Notes: generated by a model not told the origin, from the letters alone. DNA of 64,000 bases from Primulina eburnea (GCF_022965805.1 NW_027331330.1:1-64000), one strand, 5' to 3'. Positions 47,601 to 59,670 are shown, counted from the first letter of the stretch. Translations and numbers: made by a program.

Positions 47601-49669
47601 GGATTGACATTTCTATGGACTTTATTTTGGGGTTGCCTAGGACTAAGAAGGGGAGAGATTCTATTTTTGTTGTTGTGGATAGATTCTCTAAGATGGCACA
47701 TTTTATAGCTTGTCAAAAAACCGATGATGCTTCAAACATTACGGATTTGTTCTTTAGAGAAGTCGCTAGGTTGCATGGAATGCCTAGGACTATTGTTTCT
47801 GGTCGCGATGTTAAATTCTTGAGTTACTTTTGGAATACTTTATGGGCTAAACTTGGCACAAAATTGTTGTTTTCTACTACTTGTCATCCTCAAACGGATG
47901 GACAAACTGAAGTTGTCAATAGAACTTTGGGAACACTTTTGCGTGCTATTCTTAAAAAGAACTTGGATTGACATTTCTATGGACTTTATTTTGGGGTTGC
48001 CGAGGACTAAGAAGGGGAGTGATTCTATTTTTGTTTTTGTGGATAGAATCTCTAAGACGACACATTTTATAGCTTGTCATAAAACCGATGATGCTTCAAA
48101 CATTGCGGATTTGTTCTTTAGAGAAGTCGCTAGGTTGCATGGAATGCCTAGGACTATTGTTTCTGGTCGCGATGTTAAATTCTTGAGTTACTTTTGGAAT
48201 ACTTTATGGGCTAAACTTGGCACAAAATTGTTGTTTTCTACTACTTGTCATCCTCAAACGGATGGACAAACTGAAGTTGTCAATAGAACTTTGGGAACAC
48301 TTTTGCGTGCTATTCTTAAAAAGAACTTGGATTGACATTTCTATGGACTTTATTTTGGGGTTGCCTAGGACTAAGAAGGGGATGGATTCTATTTTTGTTG
48401 TTGTGGATAGATCTCTAAGATGACACATTTTATAGCTTGTCATAAAACCGATGATGCTTCAAACATTGCGGATTTGTTCTTTAGAGAAGTCGCTAGGTTG
48501 CATGGAATGCCTAGGACTATTGTTTCTGGTCGCGATGTTAAATTCTTGAGTTACTTTTGGAATACTTTATGGGCTAAACTTGGCACAAAATTGTTGTTTT
48601 CTACTACTTGTCATCCTCAAACGGATGGACAAACTGAAGTTGTCAATAGAACTTTGGGAACACTTTTGCGTGCTATTCTTAAAAAGAACTTGGATTGACA
48701 TTTCTATGGACTTTATTTTGGGGTTGCCTAGGACTAAGAAGGGGATAGATTCTATTTTTGTTGTTGTGGATAGATTCTCTAAGATGGCACATTTTATAGC
48801 TTGTTATAAAACCGATGATGCTTCAAACATTGCGGATTTTTTCTTTAGAGAAGTCGTTAGGTTGCATGGCATGCCTAGGACTATTGTTTCTGGTCGCGAT
48901 GTTAAATTCTTGAGTTACTTTTGGAAGACTTTATGGGCTAAACTTGGCACAAAATTGTTGTTTTCTACTACTTGTCATCCTCAAACGGATGGACAAACTG
49001 AAGTTTTCAATAGAACTTTGGGAACACTTTTGCGTGCTATTCTTAAAAAGAACTTGGATTGACATTTCGATGGACTTTATTTTGGGGTTGCCGAGGACTA
49101 AGAAGGGGAGTGATTCTATTTTTGTTTTTGTGGATAGATCTCTAAGACGACACATTTTATAGCTTGTCATAAAACCGATGATGCTTCAAACATTGCGGAT
49201 TTGTTCTTTAGAGAAGTCGCTAGGTTGCATGGAATGCCTAGGACTATTGTTTCTGGTCGCGATGTTAAATTCTTGAGTTACTTTTGGAATACTTTATGGG
49301 CTAAACTTGGCACAAAATTGTTGTTTTTCTACTACTTGTCATCCTCAAACGGATGGACAACTGAAGTTTTCAATAGAACTTTGGGAACACTTTTGCGTGC
49401 TATTCTTAAAAAGAACTTGGATTGACATTTCTATGGACTTTATTTTGGGGTTGCCTAGGACTAAGAAGGGGATAGATTCTATTTTTGTTGTTGTGGATAG
49501 ATTCTCTAAGATGGCACATTTTATAGCTTGTTATAAAACCGATGATGCTTCAAACATTGCGGATTTTTCTTAGAGAAGTCGTTAGGTTGCATTGCATGCC
49601 TAGGACTATTGTTTCTGGTCGCGATGTTAAATTCTTGAGTTACTTTTGGAAGACTTTATGGGCTAAACT
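41699..49669 (+). repeat. Satellite array 2: about 22 units of the 364-bp repeat
   Basis: Same unit and orientation as array 1. The first copy is rearranged: 11 bases (gaactttggga) are followed by a jump back to ggacaaactgaag, then regular units follow. Variants rare or absent in the left half of array 1 are common here: VFNRT for VVNRT, GIDS, and GSDS with FVFVDRIS and THF. Units with GIDS, CYKT, ADFFF and KTLW recur near 42509, 43601, 46878, 48698 and 49425. Single-base indels occur near 46600, 47330, 48413, 49137, 49327 and 49567. All copies keep the Gly at the second catalytic position. The array ends at ggctaaact, next to an orientation switch. Confidence 0.95.
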
Positions 49670-49685
49670 ATAGACAAACAACAAT
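49670..49685. other. Satellite orientation switch and left target site of element E
   Basis: After forward satellite ending ggctaaact, the bases tatagacaaacaacaat end with the target site acaat (49681-49685). Removing E, aaacaacaat joins tttgtgccaag at 59488, which reads as the reverse complement of the unit segment around cacaaaattgttg. The switch from forward to reverse satellite therefore lies between 49670 and about 49677. The piece tatagacaaac also matches a forward variant seen near 44616, so the exact breakpoint is ambiguous. Confidence 0.75.
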
Positions 49686-51300
49686 TGTAATAGCCAAGCC
49701 CGGTGTACGGTACGGTTTAAGCTTTATTGTGTTTATTGGGTTTTATGATTTAGATGTTTAGAGTTGTGTTTTGGGCCATAGTATTATTGGTTATTGTTGT
49801 CTTGAGGTATTAGATGTTGTTGGTTGTTCGTTTCAGTGTTTCGGTTCGATTTTCAGTTGCCTTGGTTTGTTTTTGGCCGAAGTGGTACCGCACCCGCACC
49901 CTTGCAAGGACCGCACCCGCGGTCATTTATGTTGGATTTTGATGGTTTTACCGTGAGGACACCGCACCCGCGGCAGTGTAAGCACCGCACCCGCGGTGAG
50001 ACCGCACCTGCGGTAATTGTAGCACCGCACCCGCGGTGATCGTGCATGGGAATTTTTGTTGGAATGCCGTGAGCTTAGCGCACCCGCGGTGCTTGTGTGA
50101 CTGCACCCGCGGTGTAAGTATGGGCGAGATATTTAGTACCTTTTTGATTGAGTTGACTTCATTTCTACCTTATCTTTCCCTTCATTTCGAGATTTCCTCT
50201 CATTTCTTAGGGTTTTCTACCATTTCTTTTGTTCCCTATCTTCAATCCAAGCTTCTTTTCGACGATTCGACTTGAGATCTACGTTCTCCTTGGTGTTGGG
50301 AAGCTTAGGTAAGTTTTGGTGCGTTTCTAGCATGGTTTTTGGAGATGAGTTGTTATAGGGTGTTGTTATTGTTGGTTTAATGGGATATTTGACTTGTATT
50401 TTTGGATATAGAGTTGATTTTGGTGTTGTTTATGGATTATTGTTGTAGGTGGTGTACCAAGAGTATAGTTTGAAGGTGTTCTATTGGTTGTAAGTGGAAT
50501 TTCATCCCTTTGCTCACATGATGTTATATGTATTGTGTTTTAAAGGTTTCAAAGTGATATTCCCTTCAATTGATTTGTTATGTATTAATTATATTGCTAT
50601 GTTCATTGGAGACAATTGATGTCTCAATTATTGTTCAAAGGGAATACAAGAGAAAATAAGAGATTGTGAAACGACGGCTTTAAATGCTATTCAGAGTTCA
50701 AATGTTTTATTGGATTGATTAATCATAGTCAGAGCATTGCATGCAATTAGTTGATCAACGACCATAGGCTTTTATCCCTCACAGTTATCGATTTATATCG
50801 ATGGGATATTTGCGACCACAGACAGAGATACTATTGATATCAATCCAACCAGAGAAAAGAGAATACCATCGTATTGCTATCTATTGCTATTGTTATTGCT
50901 ACAGTTATTGCTACAGTATTCATGTTTCAGAGTTGATGGTATTTATGATTTCAAAGTCATGTTTTACAGAGTATACTATGTATCATTGCCATGTAGAGTT
51001 CCACTTGCTGAGATTTATTCTCATTTCAGTTATTTTCATGTGATGTAGATCAGAGTGGAGGCCCGGGACGTTGACTGTGAATGGGGGTCATATGCATACA
51101 CCGTTGGAAGGAAGATTATTTTGCAAATATTTTGGGACATGATCATAAGAATGATTGTTTTGTATTTTGTATATCATTTGAATGATCATGTATTTATTTT
51201 GTAAACATTTTATGAAATGTATTTTGAAACTCCTTCCATATTTTAAAGAAAAAATTTATTTCCGCTGCGTATTTCTATCGTTACGGGTCAGGGTGTCACA
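49686..51300 (+). repeat. 5' LTR of element E
   Basis: Starts TGTAATAGCCAAGCCCGG and ends CAGGGTGTCACA, about 1.6 kb. The mini-repeat block CCGCACCCGCGG lies at about 49886-50112 with seven or so copies. Confidence 0.92.
49886..50112 (+). promoter_or_regulatory. GC-rich mini-repeats in the E 5' LTR
   Basis: Repeated ACCGCACCCGCGGTGA-like motifs separated by short AT-rich spacers; a matching block is at 58066-58292 in the 3' LTR. Two copies differ between the LTRs by C/T changes (for example cacctgcgg against cacccgcgg), as expected from decay of methylated CpG/CHG. Confidence 0.6.
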
Positions 51301-51305
51301 TTTAG

Positions 51306-51317
51306 TGGTATCAGAGC
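51306..51317 (+). other. Primer binding site of element E
   Basis: TGGTATCAGAGC, five bases after the LTR end. The leader up to 51435 resembles that of C. Confidence 0.9.
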
Positions 51318-51435
51318 GGTGTTCTTCGGACCAATGCATATGACTTCGTCTACTTTCAACTGTCCGGGTATGTTTTCTTGCATCTATCTATTCATTGTTA
51401 TCTATTGATTGGTGTCCTGTGAGCAATTGTATAGT

Positions 51436-54400
51436 ATGCCTCCTAAGCGTAAGGCGACCGAGGGTGAGGATAGTTCTTCCTCGAGAGTTGTCGACGAGTT
51501 CGGCAAGTTGCTTAAGGAGCAGGCTAAGGTGCATAGTGAGCAGATTCAGCAGCTCATTCGTATCCAAGGAACTGGACAGGGTAGAGGCCAAGTGAGAGGT
51601 CAGGTTGCACAGGCTGTTGGCACTGATGCCGTCTTTTCTGCTTTCAAGAGAATGGATCCACCGGAATTCGCAGGTAGCACCGATCCTTTAGTTGCTATCG
51701 AGTGGGTCAAGGATTTAGAGGCGATCTTCGATCATCTCCAGTACGAGGACAAAGACAGGATCAGCTGTGCCGTTTTCATGTTGGTTAAGGCTGCCCGCAT
51801 TTGGTGGAATGCGACGAAGGTTGGTGTGACTGTTGCGACATTGAAGTGGTCAGAGTTCACAGACTTGTTCTATGATAAGTATTTCCCCGATGCACTTCGA
51901 GCGAGGAAGGTTACGGAGTTCTTGGAGCTTCGTCAGGGGAGCTTGGATGTTGGTGAGTACATTCTGAAGTTTGAGGAGGGTTGTTTGTTTGCTCCTTACA
52001 TTGCTTCCAATGACAAGGATAAAGGCGCTCATTTCATTCGAGGCCTTAGAGCTGAGATTCGTCGTGATATCAACATGTCCAAGGCTGTTACTTTCAAGGA
52101 GATCGTGTCCAAAGCTTTGTTGGCCGAGCAAGATGAGAAGGACATCGCCAGGGAGAGGCAGGAGAGGCACCAAGCTGTTGTTCAGAGAGGCCAGGACTCT
52201 AATCAGAGGGGCAGGGATCGTTTCAAGGGCAAGGGCAAGATGGAGTCGAGTCCTAGACCACCGCCAGTTCCAGTTGATCCCGAAAAGCCACTGTGTCCTA
52301 AGTGTGGCAAGCATCATCGAGGAGAGTGCAGACTTGGCACTCATACTTGTTACCGTTGTGGCACGGCAGGCCACGTTGCCAGAAATTGTCCACGAGGAGC
52401 TAACCAAGGGAAGGTGCAGGGTCGTATCTTTGCGATGACGAAGGAAGGTATTAATCATGATTCTTCATTGATCTCTAGTACTATTTTGATTTCAGGCAGA
52501 GTAGCTACGACTTTGGTAGATACTGGTGCTACTCATTCTTTTATGTCTGATTTGTTTTTGAGATTGTTGGGTATAGTTCCTTCTGTTCTTCCCCTCCAGC
52601 TTAGTGTTGTTTTGCCTTCGGGGGACGTGTTGTGTCCGACGTCGATTGTGTTTGCGTGCCCTGTTCGTATTGAGGAGCGAGTTGTCTTCGCTGATTTGAT
52701 TGTTATTCCTATGGTTGCTTTCGATGTTATTCTTGGCATGGATTGGCTTTCGACTTACCGTGCAGTTATCGATTGTGTTGCTAAGAAGGTGACTTTTGCA
52801 GATGATGGCCAGGGAGGAGTTCTCGCCAGCTCAGGTACTTCGCTGGTCCTTCCTTTTATTTCTTGTCTTGAGGCTGAGAGATTGCTGTGTAGAGGTTGCG
52901 ATGGGTTTCTTGCTTCTATTGTGGATGTGGATAGACTGATTAAGTTGAATATAGATGATATTGATGTTGTGAGGGAGTTTGCTGATGTGTTTGAGGATGA
53001 TGTTCCGGGTTTGCCGCCTGACAGAGATGTTGAGTTCGTTATCGATTTAGCTCCAGGTACGGTTCCTATCTCTAAGGCTCCGTACAGGATGGCCCCTACT
53101 GAGATGAAGGAGTTGAAGACTCAGTTGCAGGATCTTTTAGACAAGGGTTTTATTCGTCCGAGTTCTTCGCCTTGGGGAGCTCCGGTTCTGTTTGTCAAGA
53201 AGAAGGATGGATCTTTACGGCTGTGTATCGACTACAGGGAGCTTAACAAAGTCACTGTCAAGAACAAGTATCCGTTGCCACGGATTGACGACCTATTTGA
53301 CCAGCTCCATGGTGCCACTGTCTTTTCGAAGATTGATCTTCGGTATGGCTACTATCAGTTGAAGGTTAGGGAGTCCGATATCCCTAAGACGGCTTTCAGG
53401 ACCAGGTATGGTCATTTTGAGTTTCTTGTGATGTCGTTTGGTTTGACCAATGCCCCTTCAGTCTTCATGGACCTGATGAACCGTGTGTTCAAGCCCTATC
53501 TGGATAGCTTCGTCATTGTCTTCATTGACGACATCTTGATCTATTCCAAGACCAGAGAGCTTCATACAGAGCATCTCAGAGTGGTTCTTCAGTTGTTGCG
53601 AGAGAAGAGGTTGTTTGCCAAGTTAAAGAAGTGTGAATTTTGGCTGGATCGGATTTCTTTTCTAGGCCATGTCGTTTCGAAGGATGGCATTGTTGTTGAT
53701 CCGATGAAGATAGATGCGATTCAGAAATGGCCTATTCCTACCACTGTCTCAGAGGTACGCAGTTTCCTTGGTTTGGCGGGTTACTATCGTCGTTTCATTT
53801 CAGATTTTTCCAAGATTGCCCTGCCATTGTCCAATTTGACGAGGAAGGCTGTGAAGTTCGAGTGGTCTATCGATTGCCAGAGTGCATTTCAGGAGTTGAA
53901 GGACAGGTTGACGACAGCTCCTGTTCTTTCTTTGCCTAGTGGTTCCGAGGATTTTGTGGTCTATACTGATGCGTCGAAGAGAGGCCTTGGTGCAGTGCTG
54001 ATTCAGCGAGGTAAAGTCATTGCTTATGCTTCTCGTCAGTTGAAAGACTATGAGAAGAATTATCCGACGCATGATTTGGAGCTAGCAGCTGTGGTTTTCG
54101 CCCTGAAGATTTGGAGACATTACTTGTATGGCGAAAAGTGTGAGATCTTCACAGACCACAAGAGCTTGAAGTATCTGTTTTCTCAGAAAGAGCTCAACAT
54201 GCGGCAGAGGAGGTGGTTAGAGCTTGTCAAAGATTATGATGTGACTATCAGTTACCACCCAGGGAAGGCGAACGTTGTGGCTGATGCTTTGAGCCGCAAG
54301 TCGAGTGCTTCATTGAGTTCTTTGATTCAGAGGCCATTGTTGATGGATTTGCAGAGAGAGGAGATTGATCTGGTGATTCCAGGTACCATTGCTCGCTTTT

Positions 54401-55319
54401 CAGCGTTGGTCATTCGGGCTACTTTGACGGACAGGATCCGCTAGAGTTGAGAGCTAGAGCTGAGGAGAGGGGTAACTCAGAGTTTGCGATGAATGGTGAT
54501 GGATTGGTGACTTTCAGAGGCCGTATTTGTGTTCCTGTTGGCGATGATATTCGGCGAGATGTCTTGACAGAGGCTCATACTGCACCATATTCGATTCATC
54601 CAGGCAGTACGAAGATGTATCAGGATCTTCGTCGACTCTACTGGTGGCCAGGTATGAAGAAAGATATTGCTTTGTTCATTTCTCAGTGCCTTACTTGTCA
54701 GCAGGTGAAGATTGAGCATCAGAGACCTGCTGGGACATTGCTATCTTTGCCGATTCCTCAGTGGAAGTGGGAGCATATTACGATGGATTTCGTGACTGGT
54801 CTTCCCAGAGTGCAGAAAGGTTATAATTCCATTTGGGTCATTGTTGATAGATTGACCAAGTCAGCGCACTTTCTCCCAGTCAAGACGACGTACTCCATGA
54901 AGCAGTATGCCGAGGATTATATTGCAGAGATTGTTAGACTTCACGGTGTCCCTGTGTCGATTGTGTCTGATCGTGACCCCAGATTTACCTCCGAGATTTG
55001 GAAGAGTCTGCACAGAGCTATGGGATCACGGTTAGCTTTCAGTACAGCTTATCACCCTCAGAGCGACGGTCAGTCAGAGAGAGTCATTCAGATTCTTGAG
55101 GATATGCTCAGAGCTTGTACTATTGACTATTCTGGTAGCTGGGATTCTAAATTGCCACTTGTGGAGTTCACGTACAACAATAGCTACCAGGCGTCGATTG
55201 GCATGGCACCGTATGAGGCTCTTTATGGCAGGAAGTGCAGATCGCCTTTGTTTTGGGATGAGGTTGGTGAGAGGAAAATGTTGGGACCAGAGTTGTCCAG
55301 CGACGGCCGATGTTTTTGT
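51436..55319 (+). pseudogene. gag-pol: gag-pol of element E, main part (28-bp deletion, runs into gap)
   Basis: Start set at the MPPKRK methionine shared with C; an in-frame ATG nine codons upstream has no counterpart. Gag has a CCHC knuckle ([14 protein letters not shown]) preceded by [12 protein letters not shown]. Protease [19 protein letters not shown] and RNase [11 protein letters not shown] are intact. At about 54440, comparison with C shows 28 bases missing just after the DRIR codons, in the linker between RNase H and integrase. This shifts the frame and gives TAG at 54442-54444. The other frame resumes at 54447 with integrase: HHCC ending [21 protein letters not shown] and HPQSDGQSE. 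Coding identity decays at about 55295, with several missing or altered bases before the N run. E could not make a full Pol. Confidence 0.93.
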
Positions 55320-56170
55320 NNNNNNNNNNNNNNNNNNNNNNNNNNNNNNNNNNNNNNNNNNNNNNNNNNNNNNNNNNNNNNNNNNNNNNNNNNNNNNNNN
55401 NNNNNNNNNNNNNNNNNNNNNNNNNNNNNNNNNNNNNNNNNNNNNNNNNNNNNNNNNNNNNNNNNNNNNNNNNNNNNNNNNNNNNNNNNNNNNNNNNNNN
55501 NNNNNNNNNNNNNNNNNNNNNNNNNNNNNNNNNNNNNNNNNNNNNNNNNNNNNNNNNNNNNNNNNNNNNNNNNNNNNNNNNNNNNNNNNNNNNNNNNNNN
55601 NNNNNNNNNNNNNNNNNNNNNNNNNNNNNNNNNNNNNNNNNNNNNNNNNNNNNNNNNNNNNNNNNNNNNNNNNNNNNNNNNNNNNNNNNNNNNNNNNNNN
55701 NNNNNNNNNNNNNNNNNNNNNNNNNNNNNNNNNNNNNNNNNNNNNNNNNNNNNNNNNNNNNNNNNNNNNNNNNNNNNNNNNNNNNNNNNNNNNNNNNNNN
55801 NNNNNNNNNNNNNNNNNNNNNNNNNNNNNNNNNNNNNNNNNNNNNNNNNNNNNNNNNNNNNNNNNNNNNNNNNNNNNNNNNNNNNNNNNNNNNNNNNNNN
55901 NNNNNNNNNNNNNNNNNNNNNNNNNNNNNNNNNNNNNNNNNNNNNNNNNNNNNNNNNNNNNNNNNNNNNNNNNNNNNNNNNNNNNNNNNNNNNNNNNNNN
56001 NNNNNNNNNNNNNNNNNNNNNNNNNNNNNNNNNNNNNNNNNNNNNNNNNNNNNNNNNNNNNNNNNNNNNNNNNNNNNNNNNNNNNNNNNNNNNNNNNNNN
56101 NNNNNNNNNNNNNNNNNNNNNNNNNNNNNNNNNNNNNNNNNNNNNNNNNNNNNNNNNNNNNNNNNNNNNN
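55320..56170. other. Assembly gap (851 N)
   Basis: A run of unknown bases. The ORFs reported across it are meaningless. Sequence on both sides shows indels, consistent with poorly resolved contig ends. Confidence 0.99.
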
Positions 56171-57290
56171 CTTGCACAATAATTGTTGTTTTCTACTACT
56201 TGTCTCACTCAAACGGATGGACAAACTGAAGTTTTCAATAGAACTTTGGGAACACTTTTGCGTGCTATTCTTAAGAACTTGGATTGACATTTCTGGACTT
56301 TATTTTGGGGTTGCCTAGGACTAAGAAGGGGATGGATTCTATTTTTGTTTGTTGTGGATAGATCCTAAGAGACCATTTATAGCTTGTCATAACCGATGAT
56401 GCTTCAAACATTGCGGATTTTCTTTAGAGAAGTCGCTAGGTTGCATGGAATGCCTAGGACTATTGTTTCTGGTCGCGATGTTAAATTCTTGAGTTACTTT
56501 TGGAATACTTTATGGGCTAAACTTGGCACAAAATTGTTGTTTTCTACTACTTGTCATCCTCAAACGGATGGACAAACTGAAGTTTTCAATAGAACTTTGG
56601 GAAACTTTTGCGTGCTATTCTTAAAAGAACTTGGTTGACATTTCTATGGACTTTATTTTGGGGTTGCCTAGGACTAAGAAGGGGAGATTCATTTTGTTGT
56701 TGTGGTAAGATTCTCTAAGATGGCACATTTTAGCTTGTTATAAAACCGATGATGCTTCAAACATTGCGGATTTTTTCTTTAGAGAAGTCGTTAGGTTGCA
56801 TGGCATGCCTAGGACTATTGTTTCTGGTCGCGATTTGTTAATTCTTGAGTTACTTTTGGAAACTTTATGGGCTAAACTTGGCACAAAATTGTTGTTTTCT
56901 ACTACTTGTCATCCTCAAACGGATGGCAAATGAAGTTTTCAATAGAACTTTGGGAACACTTTTGCGTGCTATTCTTAAAAAGAACTTGATTGACATTTCA
57001 TGGACTTAATTTTGGGTTGCCTAGGACTAAGAAGGGGAGGGATCTATTTTTGTTTTGTGGATAGATTCTCTAAGATGGCACATTTTATAGCTTGTATAAA
57101 ACCGATATGCTTCAACCATTGCGGATTTTTTCTTTAGAGAAGTCGTAGGTTGCATGGATGCCTAGGACTATTGTTTCTGGTGCGATGTTAATTTTTGAGT
57201 TACTTTGGAATACTTTATGGGCTAAACTTGGCACAAAATTGTTGTTTTTCTACTACTTGTCATCCTCAAACGGATGGACAAACTGAAGTT
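56171..57290 (+). repeat. Low-quality satellite patch inside element E
   Basis: About three units of the 364-bp repeat in forward orientation, with VFNRT-type variants as in array 2. They carry many single-base losses and gains relative to every other copy (for example at about 56380, 56700, 56835, 56930, 57000 and 57110), as in unpolished long reads. The patch joins integrase codons of E at caaactgaagttgt / ggtccagcag. It is either a misjoin from flanking satellite or a real insertion; misjoin is favoured. Confidence 0.85.
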
Positions 57291-57824
57291 GTGGTCCAGC
57301 AGACGGCCGATGTTGTTACTGTGATCAGAGAGAGGATGAAGACTGCTCAGTCGAGACAGAAGAGCTATGCAGATGTTCCTCGCAGACCTTTGCAGTTTGA
57401 GGTTGGCGATCATGTATTTCTGAAGATAGCACCTCTCAAGGGTGTGATGAGATTTGGTAAGAAGGGCAAGTTGAGTCCGAGATTCATTGGTCCATTCGAG
57501 ATATTGGACCGAGTTGGTGACAGAGCCTACAGATTAGCCCTACCGCCAGATCTTGACAGAGTTCATAATGTTTTTCACGTATCGATGCCCAGGAAGTATA
57601 TTGCAGATCCTTCCCATGTTCTTCGCCACGAGCCATTGGACTTGACGCCGAATTTGACTTACCAAGAGATTCCGATTCAGATTCTGGATCGCACAGTTAG
57701 AGTATTGAGGAACAAAGAGATCGGCATCGTTAAAGTCCTTTGGAGGAACGATTTGATCGAAGAGGCTACGTGGGAACCAGAGGATGAGATGAGAGAGAAG
57801 TATCCTGAGTTGTTCGTGCAGTGA
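57291..57824 (+). pseudogene. gag-pol: gag-pol of element E, C-terminal integrase part
   Basis: Resumes integrase with codons for [15 protein letters not shown], the sequence expected right after GPEL before the gap. It then has the GPF module (GPFEILDRVGDRAY) and the chromodomain-like tail ([17 protein letters not shown]), ending PELFVQ and TGA at 57822-57824. About twenty bases around tccagc-gacggccgatg occur both at 55296-55319 and here, so the gap is bounded by a direct duplication. That fits two overlapping contig ends wrongly separated. Compared with C this part is open throughout. Confidence 0.9.
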
Positions 57825-57851
57825 CGTCAATTTCGCGGACGAAATTCCTCT

Positions 57852-57864
57852 AGGGAGGGGAGAT
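57852..57864 (+). other. Polypurine tract of element E
   Basis: AGGGAGGGGAGAT immediately before the TG of the 3' LTR. Confidence 0.85.
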
Positions 57865-59482
57865 TGTAATAGCCGAGCCCGGTGTACGGTACGGTTTAAG
57901 CTTTATTGTGTTTATTGGGTTTTATGATTTAGATGTTTAGAGTTGTGTTTTGGGCCATAGTATTATTGGTTATTGTTGTCTTGAGGTATTAGATGTTGTT
58001 GGTAGTTCGTTTCAGTGTTTCGGTTCGATTTTCAGTTGCCTTGGTTTGTTTTTGGCCGAAGTGGTACCGCACCCGCACCCTTGCAAGGATTGCACCCGCG
58101 GTCATTTATGTTGGATTTTGATGGTTTTACCGTGAGGACACCGCACCCGCGGCAGTGTAAGCACCGCACCCGCGGTGAGACCGCACCCGCGGTAATTGTA
58201 GCACCGCACCCGCGGTGATCGTGCATGGGAATTTTTGTTGGAATGCCGTGAGCTTAGCGCACCCGCGGTGCTTGTGTGACCGCACCCGCGGTGTAAGTAT
58301 GGGCGAGATATTTAGTACATTTTTGATTAAGTTGACTTCATTTCTACCTTATCTTTCCATTCATTTCGAGATTTCCTTTCATTTCTTAGGGTTTTCTACC
58401 ATTTCTTTTGTTCCCTATCTTCAATCCAAGCTTCTTTTCGACTATTCGACTTGAGATCGACGTTCTCCTTGGTGTTGGGAAGCTTAGGTAAGTTTTGGTG
58501 CGTTTCTAGCATGGTTTTTGGAGATGAGTTGTTATAGGGTGTTGTTATTGTTGGTTTAATGGGATATTTGACTTGTATTTTTGGATATAGAGTTGATTTT
58601 GGTGTTGTTTATGGATTATTGTTGTAGGTGGTGTACCAAGAGTATAGTTTGAAGGTGTTCTATTGGTTGTAAGTGGAATTTCATCCCTTTGCTCACATGA
58701 TGTTATATGTATTGTGTTTTAAAGGTTTCAAAGTGATATTCCCTTCAATTGATTCATTGTTATGTATTAATTATATTGCTATGTTCATTGGAGACAATTG
58801 ATGTCTCAATTATTGTTCAAAGGGAATACAAGAGAAAATAAGAGATTATGAAACGACGGCTTTAAATGCTATTCAGAGTTCAAATGTTTTATTGGATTGA
58901 TTAATCATAGTCAGAGCATTGCATGCAATTAGTTGATCAACGACCATAGGCTTTTATCCCTCACAGTTATCGATTTATATCGATGGGATATTTGCAACCA
59001 CAGACAGAGATACTATTGATATCAATCCAACCAGAGAAAAGAGAATATCATCGTATTGCTATCTATTGCTATTGCTATTGCTACAGTTATTGCTACAGTA
59101 TTCATGTTTCAGAGTTGATGGTATTTATGATTTCAAAGTCATGTTTTACAGAGTATACTATGTATCATTGCTATGTAGAGTTCCACTTGCTGAGATTTAT
59201 TCTCATTTCAGTTATTTTCATGTGATGCAGATCAGAGTGGAGGCCCGGGACGTGGACTGTGGATGGGGGTCATATGCATACACCGTTGGAAGGAAGATTA
59301 TTTTGCAAATATTTTGGGACATGATCATAAGAATGATTGTTTTGTATTTTGTATATCATTTGAATGATCATGTATTTATTTTGTAAACATTTTATGAAAT
59401 GTATTTTGAAACTCCTTCCATATTTTAAAGAAAAAATTTATTTCCGCTGCGTATTTCTATCGTTACGGGTCAGGGTGTCACA
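57865..59482 (+). repeat. 3' LTR of element E
   Basis: Starts TGTAATAGCCGAGCCCGG and ends CAGGGTGTCACA, about 1.62 kb, followed by acaat (59483-59487). Differences from the 5' LTR are spread along its length and are mainly transitions. Confidence 0.92.
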
Positions 59483-59487
59483 ACAAT

Positions 59488-59670
59488 TTTGTGCCAAGTT
59501 TAGCCCATAAAGTATTCCAAAAGTAAATCAAGAATTTAACATCCTGACCAGAAACAATAGTCCTAGGCATTCCATGCAACCTAGCGACTTCTCTAAAGAA
59601 CAAATCCGCAATGTTTGAAGCATCATCGGTTTTATGACAAGCTATAAAATATGCAATCTTAGAGAATCTA
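59488..59670 (-). repeat. Reverse-oriented satellite fragment
   Basis: About half a unit on the - strand: it reads [16 protein letters not shown] through VARLHGMP and on to AKLGTKLL, with the catalytic position as SGQD. It belongs to the SKIA/VARLHG unit type. With the target site of E removed it is continuous with the last bases before 49685, so it is the far arm of the orientation switch. It ends abruptly at gaatcta/actgaaag. Confidence 0.93.

Larger units (their letters stand above)
49686..59482 (+). mobile_element. Element E: Tekay-type Ty3/gypsy retrotransposon, degraded and gapped
   Basis: Both LTRs, a primer site, gag-pol and a polypurine tract are present, flanked by the exact 5-bp duplication acaat (49681-49685 and 59483-59487). 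Related to C but a distinct subfamily with longer LTRs. The LTRs differ at roughly twenty positions by eye, so the insertion is older than B or C. Inside pol are a 28-bp deletion, an 851-N gap and about 1.1 kb of satellite. The last two are suspected assembly products. Confidence 0.92.

Noticed and set aside
55074..56318. Long ORFs on both strands through 55320-56170
   Set aside because: They consist mostly of unknown residues from the N run.
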